A DNA stretch of 64,000 bases. Source: Apostichopus japonicus. Taxonomy: Eukaryota > Echinodermata > Holothuroidea > Aspidochirotida > Stichopodidae. Under the pieces are notes generated by a model. It saw only the letters and a program-made list of their open reading frames with translations. It made no database searches and had not been told where the DNA came from. Every line of letters starts with the position of its first letter. Position 1 is the stretch's first letter. This document shows, piece by piece, positions 38,101 through 52,223 of the stretch. The DNA is taken from assembly GCF_037975245.1 (NCBI RefSeq), contig NC_092582.1:18502577-18566576 (forward strand). The letters are read 5' to 3'. Both the position numbers and the translations under genes were made by a program.

Positions 38101-41100
38101 TAGATATCTATATGATACAACTGTCTTATGATCCAACATGAGCATCCTCATTAGGGCTGTCTTATGATCCACACAGTGTGTAGATATCTAAATGATACAA
38201 CTGTCTTATGATTCAATCCTCATTGAGGCTGTCTTATGATCCACACAGTGTGTAGATATTTAAATGATACAACTGTCTTATGATCTAACATGAGCATCCT
38301 CATTGGGGCTGTCTTATGATCCACACAGTGTGTAAATATTTAAATGATACAACTGTCATATGATCCAAGATGGTATTATACTTACATTTGATGCTTAACA
38401 TAGCTTCTGCACTGATGGTCATGCCGTACCTGTTGTAAGCCAGGCATTTGTAGGCCCCGGAGTCTTGAGGCTGTAAATAGTGAAAAATTAGTCGTCACTC
38501 AACATGGGGAGTTCTTTCTTGGGGGAGGAGAAAGAGGATGTCACATTTGAAGTTAAAAATACTAATCAAAAATCGATTCAGTATAGCCAGCATGCTGAGT
38601 GTGTGAAAAACCGATACTGAGCCCCCTCCTAGCAGCCTCATTCATTCCCTCCAGTACTCAGTGGCACAAAGTGGCACTCAGTGGCACCAAGTCAACAGCA
38701 TCAGGGAATAGCTTAGATTTCTTTTTAACGTAAGACGGGTGTCACCTTCACTGTTCACCCGACAAGCCTTATTGTCGGTTATTTTACAATCTCATGTTAT
38801 TTAGCGTTATTAAGTGTGAACTTCAACACAGACGTAAAACACTTCGTTGTTTCTTGTTCTTTTTTCTTGCTTCCTTATCTCTTTCTTGCTTCCCTTTTCG
38901 GTTTGAATTTGGAAAGTTATCGGTACTGGAACGCACCTTCTAGGTTTTGCAGGAGTGGTATCCTCTGTTCATGCTTGTAAGAGGTTGATTGATATGTCAT
39001 CTTTAAACTGAACTTATCAATGCTAAGTATATGAGCAACGGAAAGCTAAGAGTGGGAAATTATACACAAAGTTTGCGAGAAGTGGCGGACCTAAGAGAAA
39101 TATGAGCTTCTGTGTAACACAAGAGATATATTCTCTGCGACTTTCTGGGTTGTTTGGAATGACGTCGGGATGTGATCCCTTGTCAAACAGTATGTGCAAG
39201 AAACTATGGTTTCTGACCGGTGGATCCAACATGGATTCATAGGGATTGTCACCAACAAATGGCTGCTGGATAGCTCAATAAGCAATGCATAGGACTTGTT
39301 TATACCAAAGGGCGGCATGTGTGGTTGAAATCCCATTCTAGCCAGAGATTACTTTGCCCTTTTCAATCTTTGCAAAACAATCAAACTTCTCTGAACTTAT
39401 TCAGTACAAAACGTACCATAAATTTAGCAATGAATAAGAAAAAATTAATGAATAAATCAATAAGAAACTTTCTCAGCCTTTTCCAAATAAAGCATTCCCT
39501 TCTTTCAAGGCTCTTTCAAAGAGTTGCAGCAACGACACAAAAATTTTAGTTTCGATGTGTACACATGAGAGCCACCTGTTTATAATATTTGGTGGGAAGT
39601 TTTAAAGATGAAAACCTTCACGGCAAAGCTTACTAGAGTATTATGAATCATTAGAGATCCGTTCTGCATGAGTGCCACCCTGTCGTTTAGTATCACCGTT
39701 TCGTCATTCTTGGACCATGACACTTCTGGGAGGGGCTCTCCCTCTATGGCGCACCTCATCTCCACTGTGTTACCCACTAGGGCTTCAACTGGGGCAGGCG
39801 GATCCACGATTTGAGGTGGAACTAGAGGAGATAAAACAACCAGTGGCATTTGAATAAATTAGAGAACTTATTCATGTCCTTGTGTACGTTGTGAAGACCT
39901 AAATATTTAAGTTTCAAATTAAAAATAGCTTTTTAAATTGAATATGGTTATTTTAAAAACGCTACAGTTACATTTGTGGGGCATAAAATTTCCTTTTTTT
40001 TTATCTCAAACAGTTAATCGCTAGCTAACTAGCAACAGCCTCCGGTCATATCCACATTAAAATTCTTTCTTTAAACTTTGGTATTTTCAATAAGGCGTGA
40101 ACATTAAACAACTTTAATATTCAAACCGATGCAACGAATGTACATGAGATTAATCGATCTTGGCTCACCTCTTACAAGGAGTGTAAATATCATAGATTGC
40201 TGACCAGCGACGTTCTCGGCTCGACACCGATAAAGACCGCTGTCCTCCTTCATAACGTTCTCTCTGATTAACGTGCTTCTTCCGTTGATGGTTGGAGGAC
40301 CTTGGGTGAAGACGGAGATAAACAAAGAAAAATTCAAAAGTGTTTGGGACGATCATATCTAGGCTGATGATGAAAACATGATGACCACCATCATTTAAAA
40401 ATATATCATAGGCATAGGAAACCTGTAAAGTAGAATTCTTGATTAAGAATTGTTCTTTTTTTTTTCATTGATGGAACATTTCTAAATGTCTGCTCTCTTT
40501 AGCATACAGACAAGAACATTCATTTCCCTTGTCTTGTCAGTCCTGCTAAATCTTTTTCAAGAGGTCTTTATTTACTCGACATGTTATTGTCAACGTTGCC
40601 AACGCTCGTTGAATAATCTATGTCCTTGCATGGGAAAGTTGTTCCTATCATATGCGCTGACACTGTCCAATCAAACAAACAATCCTGTCAAAAGTATGTA
40701 AATTTAGAAGCAAAGTGCTGCAAACTTACATCAGGAACTTCTTACTTCTGGACAAATTAGTGATACATTTTCCCACGCCATCGGCGCTCAACTCACAAAA
40801 AAAAAAACTACCACCAACTATACCATAGCCTGCCAAGGGCAGCCGGTCTAGCCAGCTCTATCTGGCCAGATCTGATGCCTTGGCATCAGGTCTTTCTTTT
40901 CCTGTGACTTGCTCTGTTCAGTTGCAAGTCCACATCAAAGGTTTTGATGCTTGTTTCGCATCCGCTTAGCTCACTTGAAGCCTTATTATCTCCCGTTTTG
41001 GTGAGTTCGCTCCTGTTTATTTCCAATGGGATCTGAGCTTCTCAGATCTCAAACTTCAACATAGTTCCCACCAACAATGCACCCATCCCCCCTCCCCTGC

Positions 41101-44100
41101 CACATCATAACCCAGTGCCCCATCCCTCCCCTGCCACCTCATAACCCAGTGTTTAACCCCTGACGTAAGAGCTACACACAGGGAAAAAGGTGAAAATAAA
41201 CCTCAAAACAGTAACATACTACGAATCTCTGTTCTGTTGTGGAACCATCTAAATTCTGGATCTGGGAATCCACTGGCCTCACAGGTGACCTCCAGGCGGT
41301 CACCACTTGCGACCTCCTTGTCAGCGGGGGAGTATGTGATGGTAGGTGGTACTGAAGGAAAGAAGAAATCATTCCAATAATTCATCTGAATGTACCAAAC
41401 TGACAAAAAATAATTCATAGCATCAAAATTATTTATTTTTTCCCCTTACTTCTTTTTAGAAAAAAACTGAAAACTAATATGATTGAAAGCACACATGAAT
41501 ATATTTTTTAATTTTCTGAATAACAGTGTCAGATGTGGCCCGGAAATAAAACAGCAAATATGATATAATATATCATACAAAATTACATACATATAACCAG
41601 GGATGTGCTCACACTGGGCGGCACCGGGCGGCTGCGCCCAGCAGTTCTGAATGCGGCCCAGCACAAACAGTATTTTAAACATTTCCGCCCGGCACTTTTT
41701 TGATGATAATTTAACAAATTTTAACATAACCAAAATTTGGGAGAATACATGGCACAGAATAGGAAAAATAGCACCACCTAAGCATACTTTATGTGCAAAA
41801 TTTGTCCAATGGGGAGGGGGTCCCGACGCATCAGATCCCTCTCCCAGTGTGTGGATCACACTACCCCACAATCTGCCCGGCACTCAAATATTCCTGACCG
41901 TGTCCCTGTATAACAATGTTCTGATCCCTTGGGTATATTCCTAGTAACCATGGCAATTTACTACCTTCGATGTTTTTTATTCCTGTGCAGTAAATCACTC
42001 AACTTCACTTTGTGTCCCCACGTATTATCAATGTTTTCCACTGGTTCAATGAGCTTTGAACTTTGGTTTCTCCTTAAATTATCAATCTGCCAGCATTTGT
42101 CACTAGGTCCCGGTAAATGTACCCTTTGACACGTAGTTCACACATTAAGTACTAACGCTATACTTACCATTAACAGTCACCTCGATCTGCATGGAGTCTC
42201 TGCCTTCCGAACTCGTGGCAACACAGAGGTAGGTCCCTGCGTCGCTGGCCTAAACAATATAAAAGACACAGGCAAGGAATACATCAAGTCTCTGAACAGC
42301 ACAAAGAGTAACCAATTATTACATTTGAGGCATCGCTGCTGATGGGGGAAGATGCGGTCAAAAATCTGCTTCTGACATCTGAGAGTTAAAGAAACCTAAT
42401 GAAACTTGCTTTGTCACTCAATAATCATCTGTTCTTAACCTTCACCCTTTCTCATTCCCCTTCCCCCTTCCCTCTGGTTACAAATTTGACAAAGGAAACA
42501 AACACATTTAGTGGTTCTCACTCCCAAACATATTCATAGTGTGGTAAGTCGTACATGTTAATATTCATGAACTTGCGCACACCTAAAATGAAGAGGATTA
42601 TATATTGACTAATTGCGGCAATATATCAAGGAAGGTATCAGGAACCAGTTATCATGTTGACAAAGTCTGTTTATTGACATAGTATAAATAAAATTTTCCG
42701 CCTAAGTAGTCCTTAAAAAAATATTTGGCCCAAACAAACTGATTCAAATATATATCTGGGTCCCAAAAAATGTGCCCCAAAATGCATTTGAGGTGGAAAT
42801 CAAATTTGCCCAAAAATGTGCCCAGATTTTTTGGGGCCCAGATAGTGATGGATGGAAAGCATCCAAACCAAAAAAGGACCAATAGCATAACAAGGTGGGG
42901 AGCTGGACGGCATTGCATTTTTTACGGCTCTTAATGAGTGCAAATAAGTGAAACGTGCTTGCATTTGTTTTTTCGTAAACAACAGTCAAATGAACAAAAT
43001 TTGATCAACCAACAACTCATCGCAAAAAATTCAGAATTAATTCAAACTTTCACTATTTCACTGCCATTTTCTTGAAATTCATTACCAAGACATGTCATAT
43101 TTCATTTCTTTGTTCTATTCTGATTATTCTTTTCTATTCTACCCTGACTATTATATTCAAACAATTTCAACTCTCTGACTTTTCTTTTGATTCTGTCCAC
43201 CTCCCCCTCCCTCTCCCTCTCCCCTCCATCACCCCCTGCAAAATTATAATTTGAAACACACAGGGGGTATTTACCACACTGCTGGCAATGGTCAGTGATC
43301 CATCCTCATTAAATGACATCCTGGGTTCACCTCTGATCAGCTCACCGTCCTTGTGCCACATTATTGTCGGCAGCGGTATTCCGTCCACATCACAGACGAG
43401 GTGCAAGTCCTCTGTAGCATCCACTGATACGGTGCTAGGCCTTGGTAAGATCATCGGAGGGACTGAAAACAATAAATGTATCGTTAGTGCCAGGGCCATG
43501 AGGAAGTGGCAAGGAGAAGAGATAGGGGATAGGTTGGGGGGGAGTGGAAAGGGGTAGGGAAGGGAACAGTGGTTAACCAACCTAAATGCCCTCCTTAAAT
43601 ATCCAACTATAAACTAAATAGCATATACATATATTTCCTGTGCATTTGTGCGAATTTGACACAAAACAGTGAGATGTGATCTTGTCAAATTCCGATCTCC
43701 CATCTGGATGCTTCTGGAAACCACGGTGGGCTCCCATGCAAAGAAACTCAGACAATGTCAATGCGAGAACTTTCCCAAACGTATCTTTGTGATCGATTAT
43801 TACATACTTGTATAAATAAATAAATACATCTCAGAAATAACATTACAGGAGGAAACCCACCGGTTACTTCAAGAAAGCGTAGGCCGCTATCTTCACCGGC
43901 CGGATTGGAAGCCACGCAGGTAAAACTTCCAGTGTCTTCTCGTCTCACGATCGGTATCTGAAGGCCACCGTTGTAGAGTATATGGTACTGATGAGAAGAA
44001 CTCGCGAGCTGTAAGTCACCAAAATACCACCTGATCTGGGGTTCCGGCGTACCGGTGGCTCGGCACTCAAGAGTCACCGCAGTGTCTTCTACCACGGAGT

Positions 44101-47100
44101 AAGTTTCCAGGACGGGGGTGACCATCGGTGGAACTGCCATATGGAAAAGGATGCACGTGTAAGTTAATATTGATGCTCATGCCATGTTCACTTCTACTCT
44201 AGACATGACACTAATCATGTCATCTTGTCCAAGGAGTATGCAACTTTTAATTGCATTGAGTAAGTGGTACTCAGCATGCTGATCTGGTACTGACAGACTT
44301 GATAATCTTGTACAGACAGTGTTAATATTGTAATGAGGGTACTAATCTTGTACTGAGAGTACCAATCTAATACTGAGAGTACCAATCTTGTACAGGGGGT
44401 GGTAATCTTGTTCAGACCGGGTTAATCTTGTTATGAGGGTACTAATCTTGTACTGAGAGGTACCAATCTAATACTGAGAGTACTAATCTTGTACAGAGGG
44501 TGCTAATCTTGTACAGACAGGGTTAATCTTGCACTAAGGGTACTAATCTTGTACTGAGAGGTACCAATCTAATTCTGAGAGTACTAATCTTGTACAGGGG
44601 GTGGTAATCTTGTACAGACAGGGTTAATCTTGTAATGAGGGTACTAATCTTGTACTGAGAGGTACCAATCTAATTCTGAGAGTACTAATCTTGTACAGAC
44701 AGTGTTAATCTTGCACTGAGGGTACTAATCTTGTACTGAGAGTACCAATCTAATACTGAGAGTACCAATCTTGTACAGGGGGTGGTAATCTTGTTCAGAC
44801 CGGGTTAATCTTGTAATGAGGGTACTAATCTTGTACTGAGAGGTACCAATCTAATACTGAGAGTACTAATCTTGTACTGAGAGGTACCAATCTAATACTG
44901 AGAGTACTAATCTTGTACTGAGAGGTACCAATCTAATACTAAGGGTACTAATCTTGTACTGAGAGTACCAATCTAATGCTGAGAGTACTAATCTTGTACA
45001 CAGGGTGGTAATATTGTACAGACAGTGTTAATCTTGTACAGAGGGTGCTAATCTTGTACTGAGAGTACCAATCTAATACTGAGAGTACCAATCTTGCACA
45101 GAGGGTGGTAATCTTGTACAGACAGGGTTTATCTTGTAATGAGGGTACTAATCTTGTACTGAGAGGTACCAATCTAATTCTGAGAGTACTAATCTTGTAC
45201 AGACAGTGTTAATCTTGCACTGAGGGTACTAATCTTGTACTGAGAGTACCAATCTAATACTGAGAGTACCAATCTTGCACAGAGGGTGGTAATCTTGTAC
45301 AGACAGGGTTTATCTTGTAATGAGGGTACTAATCTTGTACTGAGAGGTACCAATCTAATTCTGAGAGTACTAATCTTGTACAGACAGTGTTAATCTTGCA
45401 CTGAGGGTACTAATCTTGTACTGAGAGTACCAATCTAATACTGAGAGTACCAATCTTGCACAGAGGGTGGTAATCTTGTACAGACAGGGTTTATCTTGTA
45501 ATGAGGGTACTAATCTTGTACTGAGAGGTACCAATCTAATTCTGAGAGTACTAATCTTGTACAGACAGTGTTAATCTTGCACTGAGGGTACTAATCTTGT
45601 ACTGAGAGTACCAATCTAATACTGAGAGTACCAATCTTGCACAGAGGGTGGTAATCTTGTACAGACAGGGTTTATCTTGTAATGAGGGTACTAATCTTGT
45701 ACTGAGAGGTACCAATCTAATTCTGAGAGTACTAATCTTGTACAGACAGTGTTAATCTTGCACTGAGGGTACTAATCTTGTACTGAGAGGTACCAATCTA
45801 ATTCTGAGAGTACTAATCTTGTACAGGGGGTGGTAATCTTGTACAGACAGGGTTAATCTTGTAATGAGGGTACTAATCTTGTACTGAGAGGTACCAATCT
45901 AATACTGAGAGTACTAATCTTGTACTGAGAGGTACCAATCTAATACTGAGAGTACTAATCTTGTACTGAGAGGTACCAATCTAATACTGAGAGTACTAAT
46001 CTTGTACTGAGAGGTACCAATCTAATACTGAGAGTACTAATCTTGTACTGAGAGGTACCAATCTAATACTGAGAGTACTAATCTTGTACTGAGAGGTACC
46101 AATCTAATACTGAGAGTACTAATCTTGTACTGAGAGGTACCAATCTAATACTGAGAGTAATAACCTTGCACATAGGGTGGTAAATCTTGTACAGAGGGTG
46201 CTAATCTTTTCCTGAGAAGTACACATCTTTGCACAAATACAGAAAACCATCAATGATATGGGAATATCTTGAGTACAGGGTAGAGGTTATCCTTGTACTA
46301 ATTACACATTCACACATTTCCCTGGCTATCCTTCCATATAAATACTTAAACAAACTCTCTCCTGTTATTTGTATTTATCACCACAAAATATGTAAATAAA
46401 TATTAAATTTGCCCAAAAAAATGATTTCATCCATTACCGTGTACTTCTAGTGTCAACTCCATTGCATCGTGGCCGGCTTCATTCTGAGCGACGCAAGCGT
46501 AACGACCCGAGTCGTACAGTTGGGTGCTCCTTATCAACAGCGTGCCACTCTCTTGAATAGCGTAGCCGTCGGTCACGTCCACCATCCGGCGATCCTTACG
46601 CCAGGTGATGATGGGTTTTGGAGTACCCACTGCGACGCATGGTATCTGGGATGTCGAGTTGATGATGGTGGTAATCTTTGTGATGGAGGTGATGATGGTG
46701 GGCGGAACTAGAGGCATGATAAGAAAGACCGAGCATGTGTCAAATCATTGATCGAGATTAACAGGATTAACAGGATTAAGGAGGAATTTGAGGGAATAAA
46801 ACAAAATTTCTAAGAAATGAAGTTGGGGGAGGGAATTTTAGCACTGTGAGGGATCTACGATAATTTCTTACCTTGCACTTCTATGGTCACGCTGTAGGAC
46901 TGTCGGCCTGCGACATTTGACACCGTACACTCGTAGAGACCGCCGTCGCTGACGGTGATCTCTGGTATGATCAAGGTACCATCGGAGAGGAGTGCATACC
47001 TACGACAAAATGATCATTCAAACTTTAAAACACGAAAGCAATCAGAACTGTTGTGAAGGGTATCTAGGCGAACGGGCAGGCTGGTGGGAGAATCATGATC

Positions 47101-50100
47101 AAGTTTGTCCTAAGTTTTCAGACATCACATATTTAGTAATTAAAAAGAAAACGTCTTTTTTATCGATGTATGAAATGAATGGTTTCGGCAAATTACGACA
47201 AAAAAAACAAAGATATGGATTAGCCTCATCGGTAGTAAACGCCAAGATGCACGAGTCACTTGCGTGTGCTTGAAGGCTTTATTCCCTTCTAATGGATGAT
47301 AATGAGATCTATCATAACATGTAGCACCCCAAGGCTCAGCACCACACAAATTTCACTTTTTTTTATGAGTACCTGTCATTGGTCAATGTGATCTCGGCCC
47401 CGTCTTTGGTCCAGCTGACCGTCGGTTCGGGGTAACCAAATCCGTGACATTCCAGCGGGACAGACGCACCGGTCAAGACTGAGAGTTCTGTATTCTCACT
47501 GGTGGTGTATCCAGGAACTGGGATAAAATCAGAGATGTTGATGAAGTTAAGTAACTTCCCACTGACATGTTTACTCAGGTGGAGATATGTGCCCATGGAG
47601 TGGGCCAAAGATGGCAAGAAGTGGAAGGGAGGGGACATGTTTACAAAGGTAGAGAGATAGGTGCCCATGGGGGTCAGGAAGTGCCTTATTTACACAAGTG
47701 GAGATATATGCCCATGGGGTTAAAGATGGCAAGAAGTGGAAGGGAGGGGACATATTTACAAAGGTAGAGAGATAGGTGCCCATGGGGGTCAGGAAGTGCC
47801 TCTTTTACACAGGTGGAGATATATGCCCATGGGGGTCAAAGCTGAGGAGATGGCAAGATGTGGAAGGGAGTAACATGTTTACACGGGTGGAGACATCTGC
47901 CCGTGTGATCAAAAGTAGGGGATATGGCAGGAAGTCATAGGGAGGGAAAGTTACTCTCCAACCTGTTACTGTTACTAAAGCATCTCTTACACCTTGGATT
48001 TGTACCATCACAGGTGAATGACCATTAAAGTCACAATATCTTTTACCGATACACCATAAGAATTTAAAAGGCCCAAGGAAAATCAAATACGCTCACCATA
48101 AATGTCAACTGAGAAGTGTTTCCTCTCCGAGCCGGCTTGGTTGCTCACTTCGCAGTAATAGTCGCCTCGGTCTTCCCGTTGCGGGTTCTGTAAGGTGAGG
48201 ACGGTTCCGGTCTTCGAGATCGATCTACCCTGATCGTACTTTCGCAGCTTTCTGCCGTTGTGGTACCACGCTATCTTTGCCGGAATGCTCTCGTCCGTTT
48301 CGCAGACCATCTCAAACGGTTCTTTCTGAATGGCCGTCATGTTGTGTGTGATCTCTGACCCTTCTACATCTGGAGGCACTACAAACAAATTAACAAAAAT
48401 CTACATATCTACCACCGACCCGAAAAATTATACGATGAAAAATTAAGTTTATACACAGAGTCGAGATAAATCGGGTATAAAAAAAAAAATTCCATTCGAC
48501 ATACTGCTTTGGGAAAGGGATAAATATTTATTTTCATTTTTATCTTTCCTTCTGGTCTGAAAGTTATATTACTACATCAGGTGGAAGATGGTTGAGGAGG
48601 GCGACATACTCAAATTGAACGCATCAGAAGGATATGATCACAAGTGAGCTAGGGCCAAAATACTGTGGAACATCACATTCCACGATAGCAGGGGCAGCAA
48701 GTGGGGATGAGGGGTGGAGGGGGGGCATGTCGTTTCTGACAATCTATCAATAATACTATTTACCATGACATCTGCATATGTGGTCTTTACCTGACTAAAA
48801 AGCTGTAGTAACATAAAGAGAAAAGGGTGACAAATTATGGTGAGAATTAACATGAATGAATTCATGCTCTCGGAGAGCATGCTCACAGACAGCGATACAT
48901 ATCATCACGATCTGAAAAGGAGTCAATGAGACGGACTTACTAAGCACATCCACGAGGAACGAGCGAGTCGCATTCCCTGCTTCGTTCATGGCCACACACG
49001 TATATTCACCAGAATGCTCTGCGTCCACGCTGTTCACGTGGAGATACTGGCCGTCTATGGTGACGTTGGGCCAGGAGTTCCCGGGGATGAGAACCCTTCC
49101 ATCCTTCAACCAGGTGATGATCGGTGGTGGAGTACTGTGGGCGTCGCAGTTCAGAGTCAACGGTTCCGACCGTACCAAGTTATAGGATACGCGGAGTTCG
49201 CTGGCCTCTTGGCTGCTGATGGTGGACGGTACGTTTCCTATAGATGGTTTACCTATGACACAACCACATTCAACAATCATATTTCAGCCGGTCATATTAA
49301 AGAATTTTCTTCGATTTGCTTTTGGTCTGGTGAGTAATGTAAAAACTTTACTAATCCATGACAATTACGCTGGCCCGGTGTTTTTTTTTAAAATAAATAA
49401 TGAAATGAACTTTCACTATTTCTTGTCGTATATTTCCCTGGGTCCCCTCCGATATTTCTACGACCACCAATTTCCCCTGAGCCCATTTTTTGTACCCCCC
49501 TGATCCACATACTGAATAGATAGGATGCCAGTATGTATGTGAGTTTTTTTTTTATCTACATCAATTTAACCATCATACTATATAAATGCATTCTACTTTT
49601 CTCTTGAGACTCGTGGTTACATTTGATTGTGAATTGTGTAATAACCAACTGCTATGTGCACGTGATATCGACTGCTAAAAAAAAAATTCCGAGATTTCTC
49701 CATGACATTCTCTGGCAGGTAGAGTGTTCGTACAGATTACAGGCTGTTTCTCCTGGATTCTTAATGAACTACTGGACTCACAAGAGTATCTCTGTGTTCA
49801 TTCACTGATGACAAGAGAATGGAAAGACATTACACCCTCTCAGCAATTAGTTGCTCTAACGAACAAACTAATCATGTTTAGGAAGCATATTTATCTCGAT
49901 TTACAGATTCTATCGCAGTTATTTTCATAAAACTTACTCATGACCAAGATTCCAAAGAAACGCTGCGCTGAACCAGCGGCGTTCTCTGCCACACATTTGT
50001 ACCGACCGGTGTTGGCCAGCTGAGCCTGGGAGATGGAGAGCCTCTGTCCTCTGTTGTCGATGGTGACGTCTAGGGAATTGCCCGACAGGCGTGTGCCGCC

Positions 50101-52184
50101 CTTAAACCAAGAGATCCTTGGGAAAGGCGTCCCCTCCTCCACCTGGCAGATGAGAGAGACGGCCTCACCTAGGAGGATGTTGATTTCGAAGGCGTTCTCC
50201 TGTTGCATTATTCTGGGGGTCACTGCAAAGAAAGGAGGGAACGTCAGATGAAAGCGTAAAAGAAGCGTATGTCTAATTCCGAAAACTAAGGTTTAGCTTT
50301 GCATTACGTAACAATAAAAATGTACCCGATACGATGGTACTCCCTACCAAACTTAAAAACTATGTAATCAGATAAATATGCAATGTACTGTGGGAGGACA
50401 CTGATATCCATCACCATGGGTATTTCAAATGGACTCAAAGGTGAAGCCATAGGTAGCATTGCTGCGTGGCACCAAACTTTTGACGGTTGATGTTGCCAGC
50501 TTAGATGACACCATGAAATGTTGTACACATAAATATTGTTACAAAGTCAGGTATATCATGCATATATAGATATTCAATTTTTTTTTTTTTTTAAATTCTT
50601 TTTTTAGCTTTGCAGTGATCTGTTAGCATCAGGCTCTTTCACTTTTGCCACCTTATAGTCCACTGAAGAGGTAAGGTCCAATGTGTGTGTCATCATCGCC
50701 CTCAGTATTCGAATTACCTGCTCATTACCAACGCTACGTGTTATTGCTGAATGTCCACATCAGGGACAGAGTTGCATGCGTCATGTGAACAAGGGGAATG
50801 CGGTAGACTTTACACAAAAGGGTATCAGTTAGTTCAGAAACAGAGGGGAGGGGGAGGGGGGGTTGAGAAAAGTGTGAGGAAGTCTACAAAAGTGCAGGTA
50901 GGTTACTGTAACACTTTGGAGAGAAGAAAGAGATTTTGACAGACAAAAAACTATATGAATAGGAGGAACCAAGTTACCAGCCTGAAAGGTTATTTACTGT
51001 CTTATACCCAACATCGCTGCTCAAACGGATGGAGTCGGGCAACAACTCACCATAGACATACACTGCAGTCATCACGCTATCGTTGCCCGCCATGTTCGTG
51101 ACGAAGCAGGTGTAGTTCCCACTGTCCGAGGGTTCGGCCCCCGGTATGAGGATGGTGCCGTTGTCATACATCTGCACCACGGTAGGGTCCACCACCTCGT
51201 CATCTTTCAGCCACAGGATGGTGGGCAGCGGGGTGCCAGAGACGGGACAGTGTAAGACCAGATCTTCACCGTTGATCACCTCCTGCTCGTTCATCGGAGG
51301 TAGATGGATCAGAGGCAATTCTGGGGAGAGACGGGAGAGAGAAATGGAATGAAAAATTGGCTCGTCTGCTGGACTTAACCGTTTTCGATGGATGCTTGAG
51401 TAGTCACTCCATCCATCGTATGACAAAAATAGACAAAAAAAGGACAAAAAAACGCTAGTGCCTTCCAATCATAAGGTCCCCGGTTTTTCACTCCAAGATT
51501 AATGTATGTCGTACAGTTACAGAGTTATTGACAATTGACAATTCATAATCATGGACGTTAAATATGAATGTAAGAGACTGACTTCAGTCAGCTTCCGGCT
51601 TCGATAAGCCAATGTGGCTTCTTCGCGAGTTCCTGCTTGCAGGAGGATCTCAAATGCATAAATGCATACATAGTAGGTAACGATACTCGCATTTTATTCC
51701 TGCAGGATGTCTATCGAAATTCAGTAGGTCCCCCTCCAAAACACCACTCTTGTGGAAGAAGCATACATCATTGTTTAAACGCATTGTTAACTTTTTCTAC
51801 CATTTTACATCCTTAAACCGGGAAATATCTTCATCTTTTTCTTTTGTTTAGTACAATATTTTTCCCCTCCTCACCATTCACGATGAGATTGGTCTGACTA
51901 TAAGCTGTCCCTGCTCGGCTTTCTGCAACACATATGTATTCTCCACTGTCCAATGGTCTGCTACTGTTTATCATCAGAGTGCCATTATCAAACTGATGGA
52001 ATGAGTGTGAATTGACAGCAACCACTCTGTAATTCCTCTCCCAGGAGATGTCAGGAGCGGGGAATCCGGACGTCTCGCAGTGCAAGAAAGCTGGCAATCC
52101 CGCCGTTACGAAGATGGTGTCGGGCCCCTGAGTGATAGAGGGAGGCACTGTGGAGAACAATTTGGGGAGAATTGGAAGGAAAGG

Positions 52185-52223
<39 letters not shown>

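Noticed and set aside
48150-48175. RGD tripeptide in Ig domain 15 as an integrin site
   Set aside because: It lies immediately before the F-strand Cys at the tyrosine-corner motif (usually DSGxYxC), where it is structural and unlikely to be exposed.
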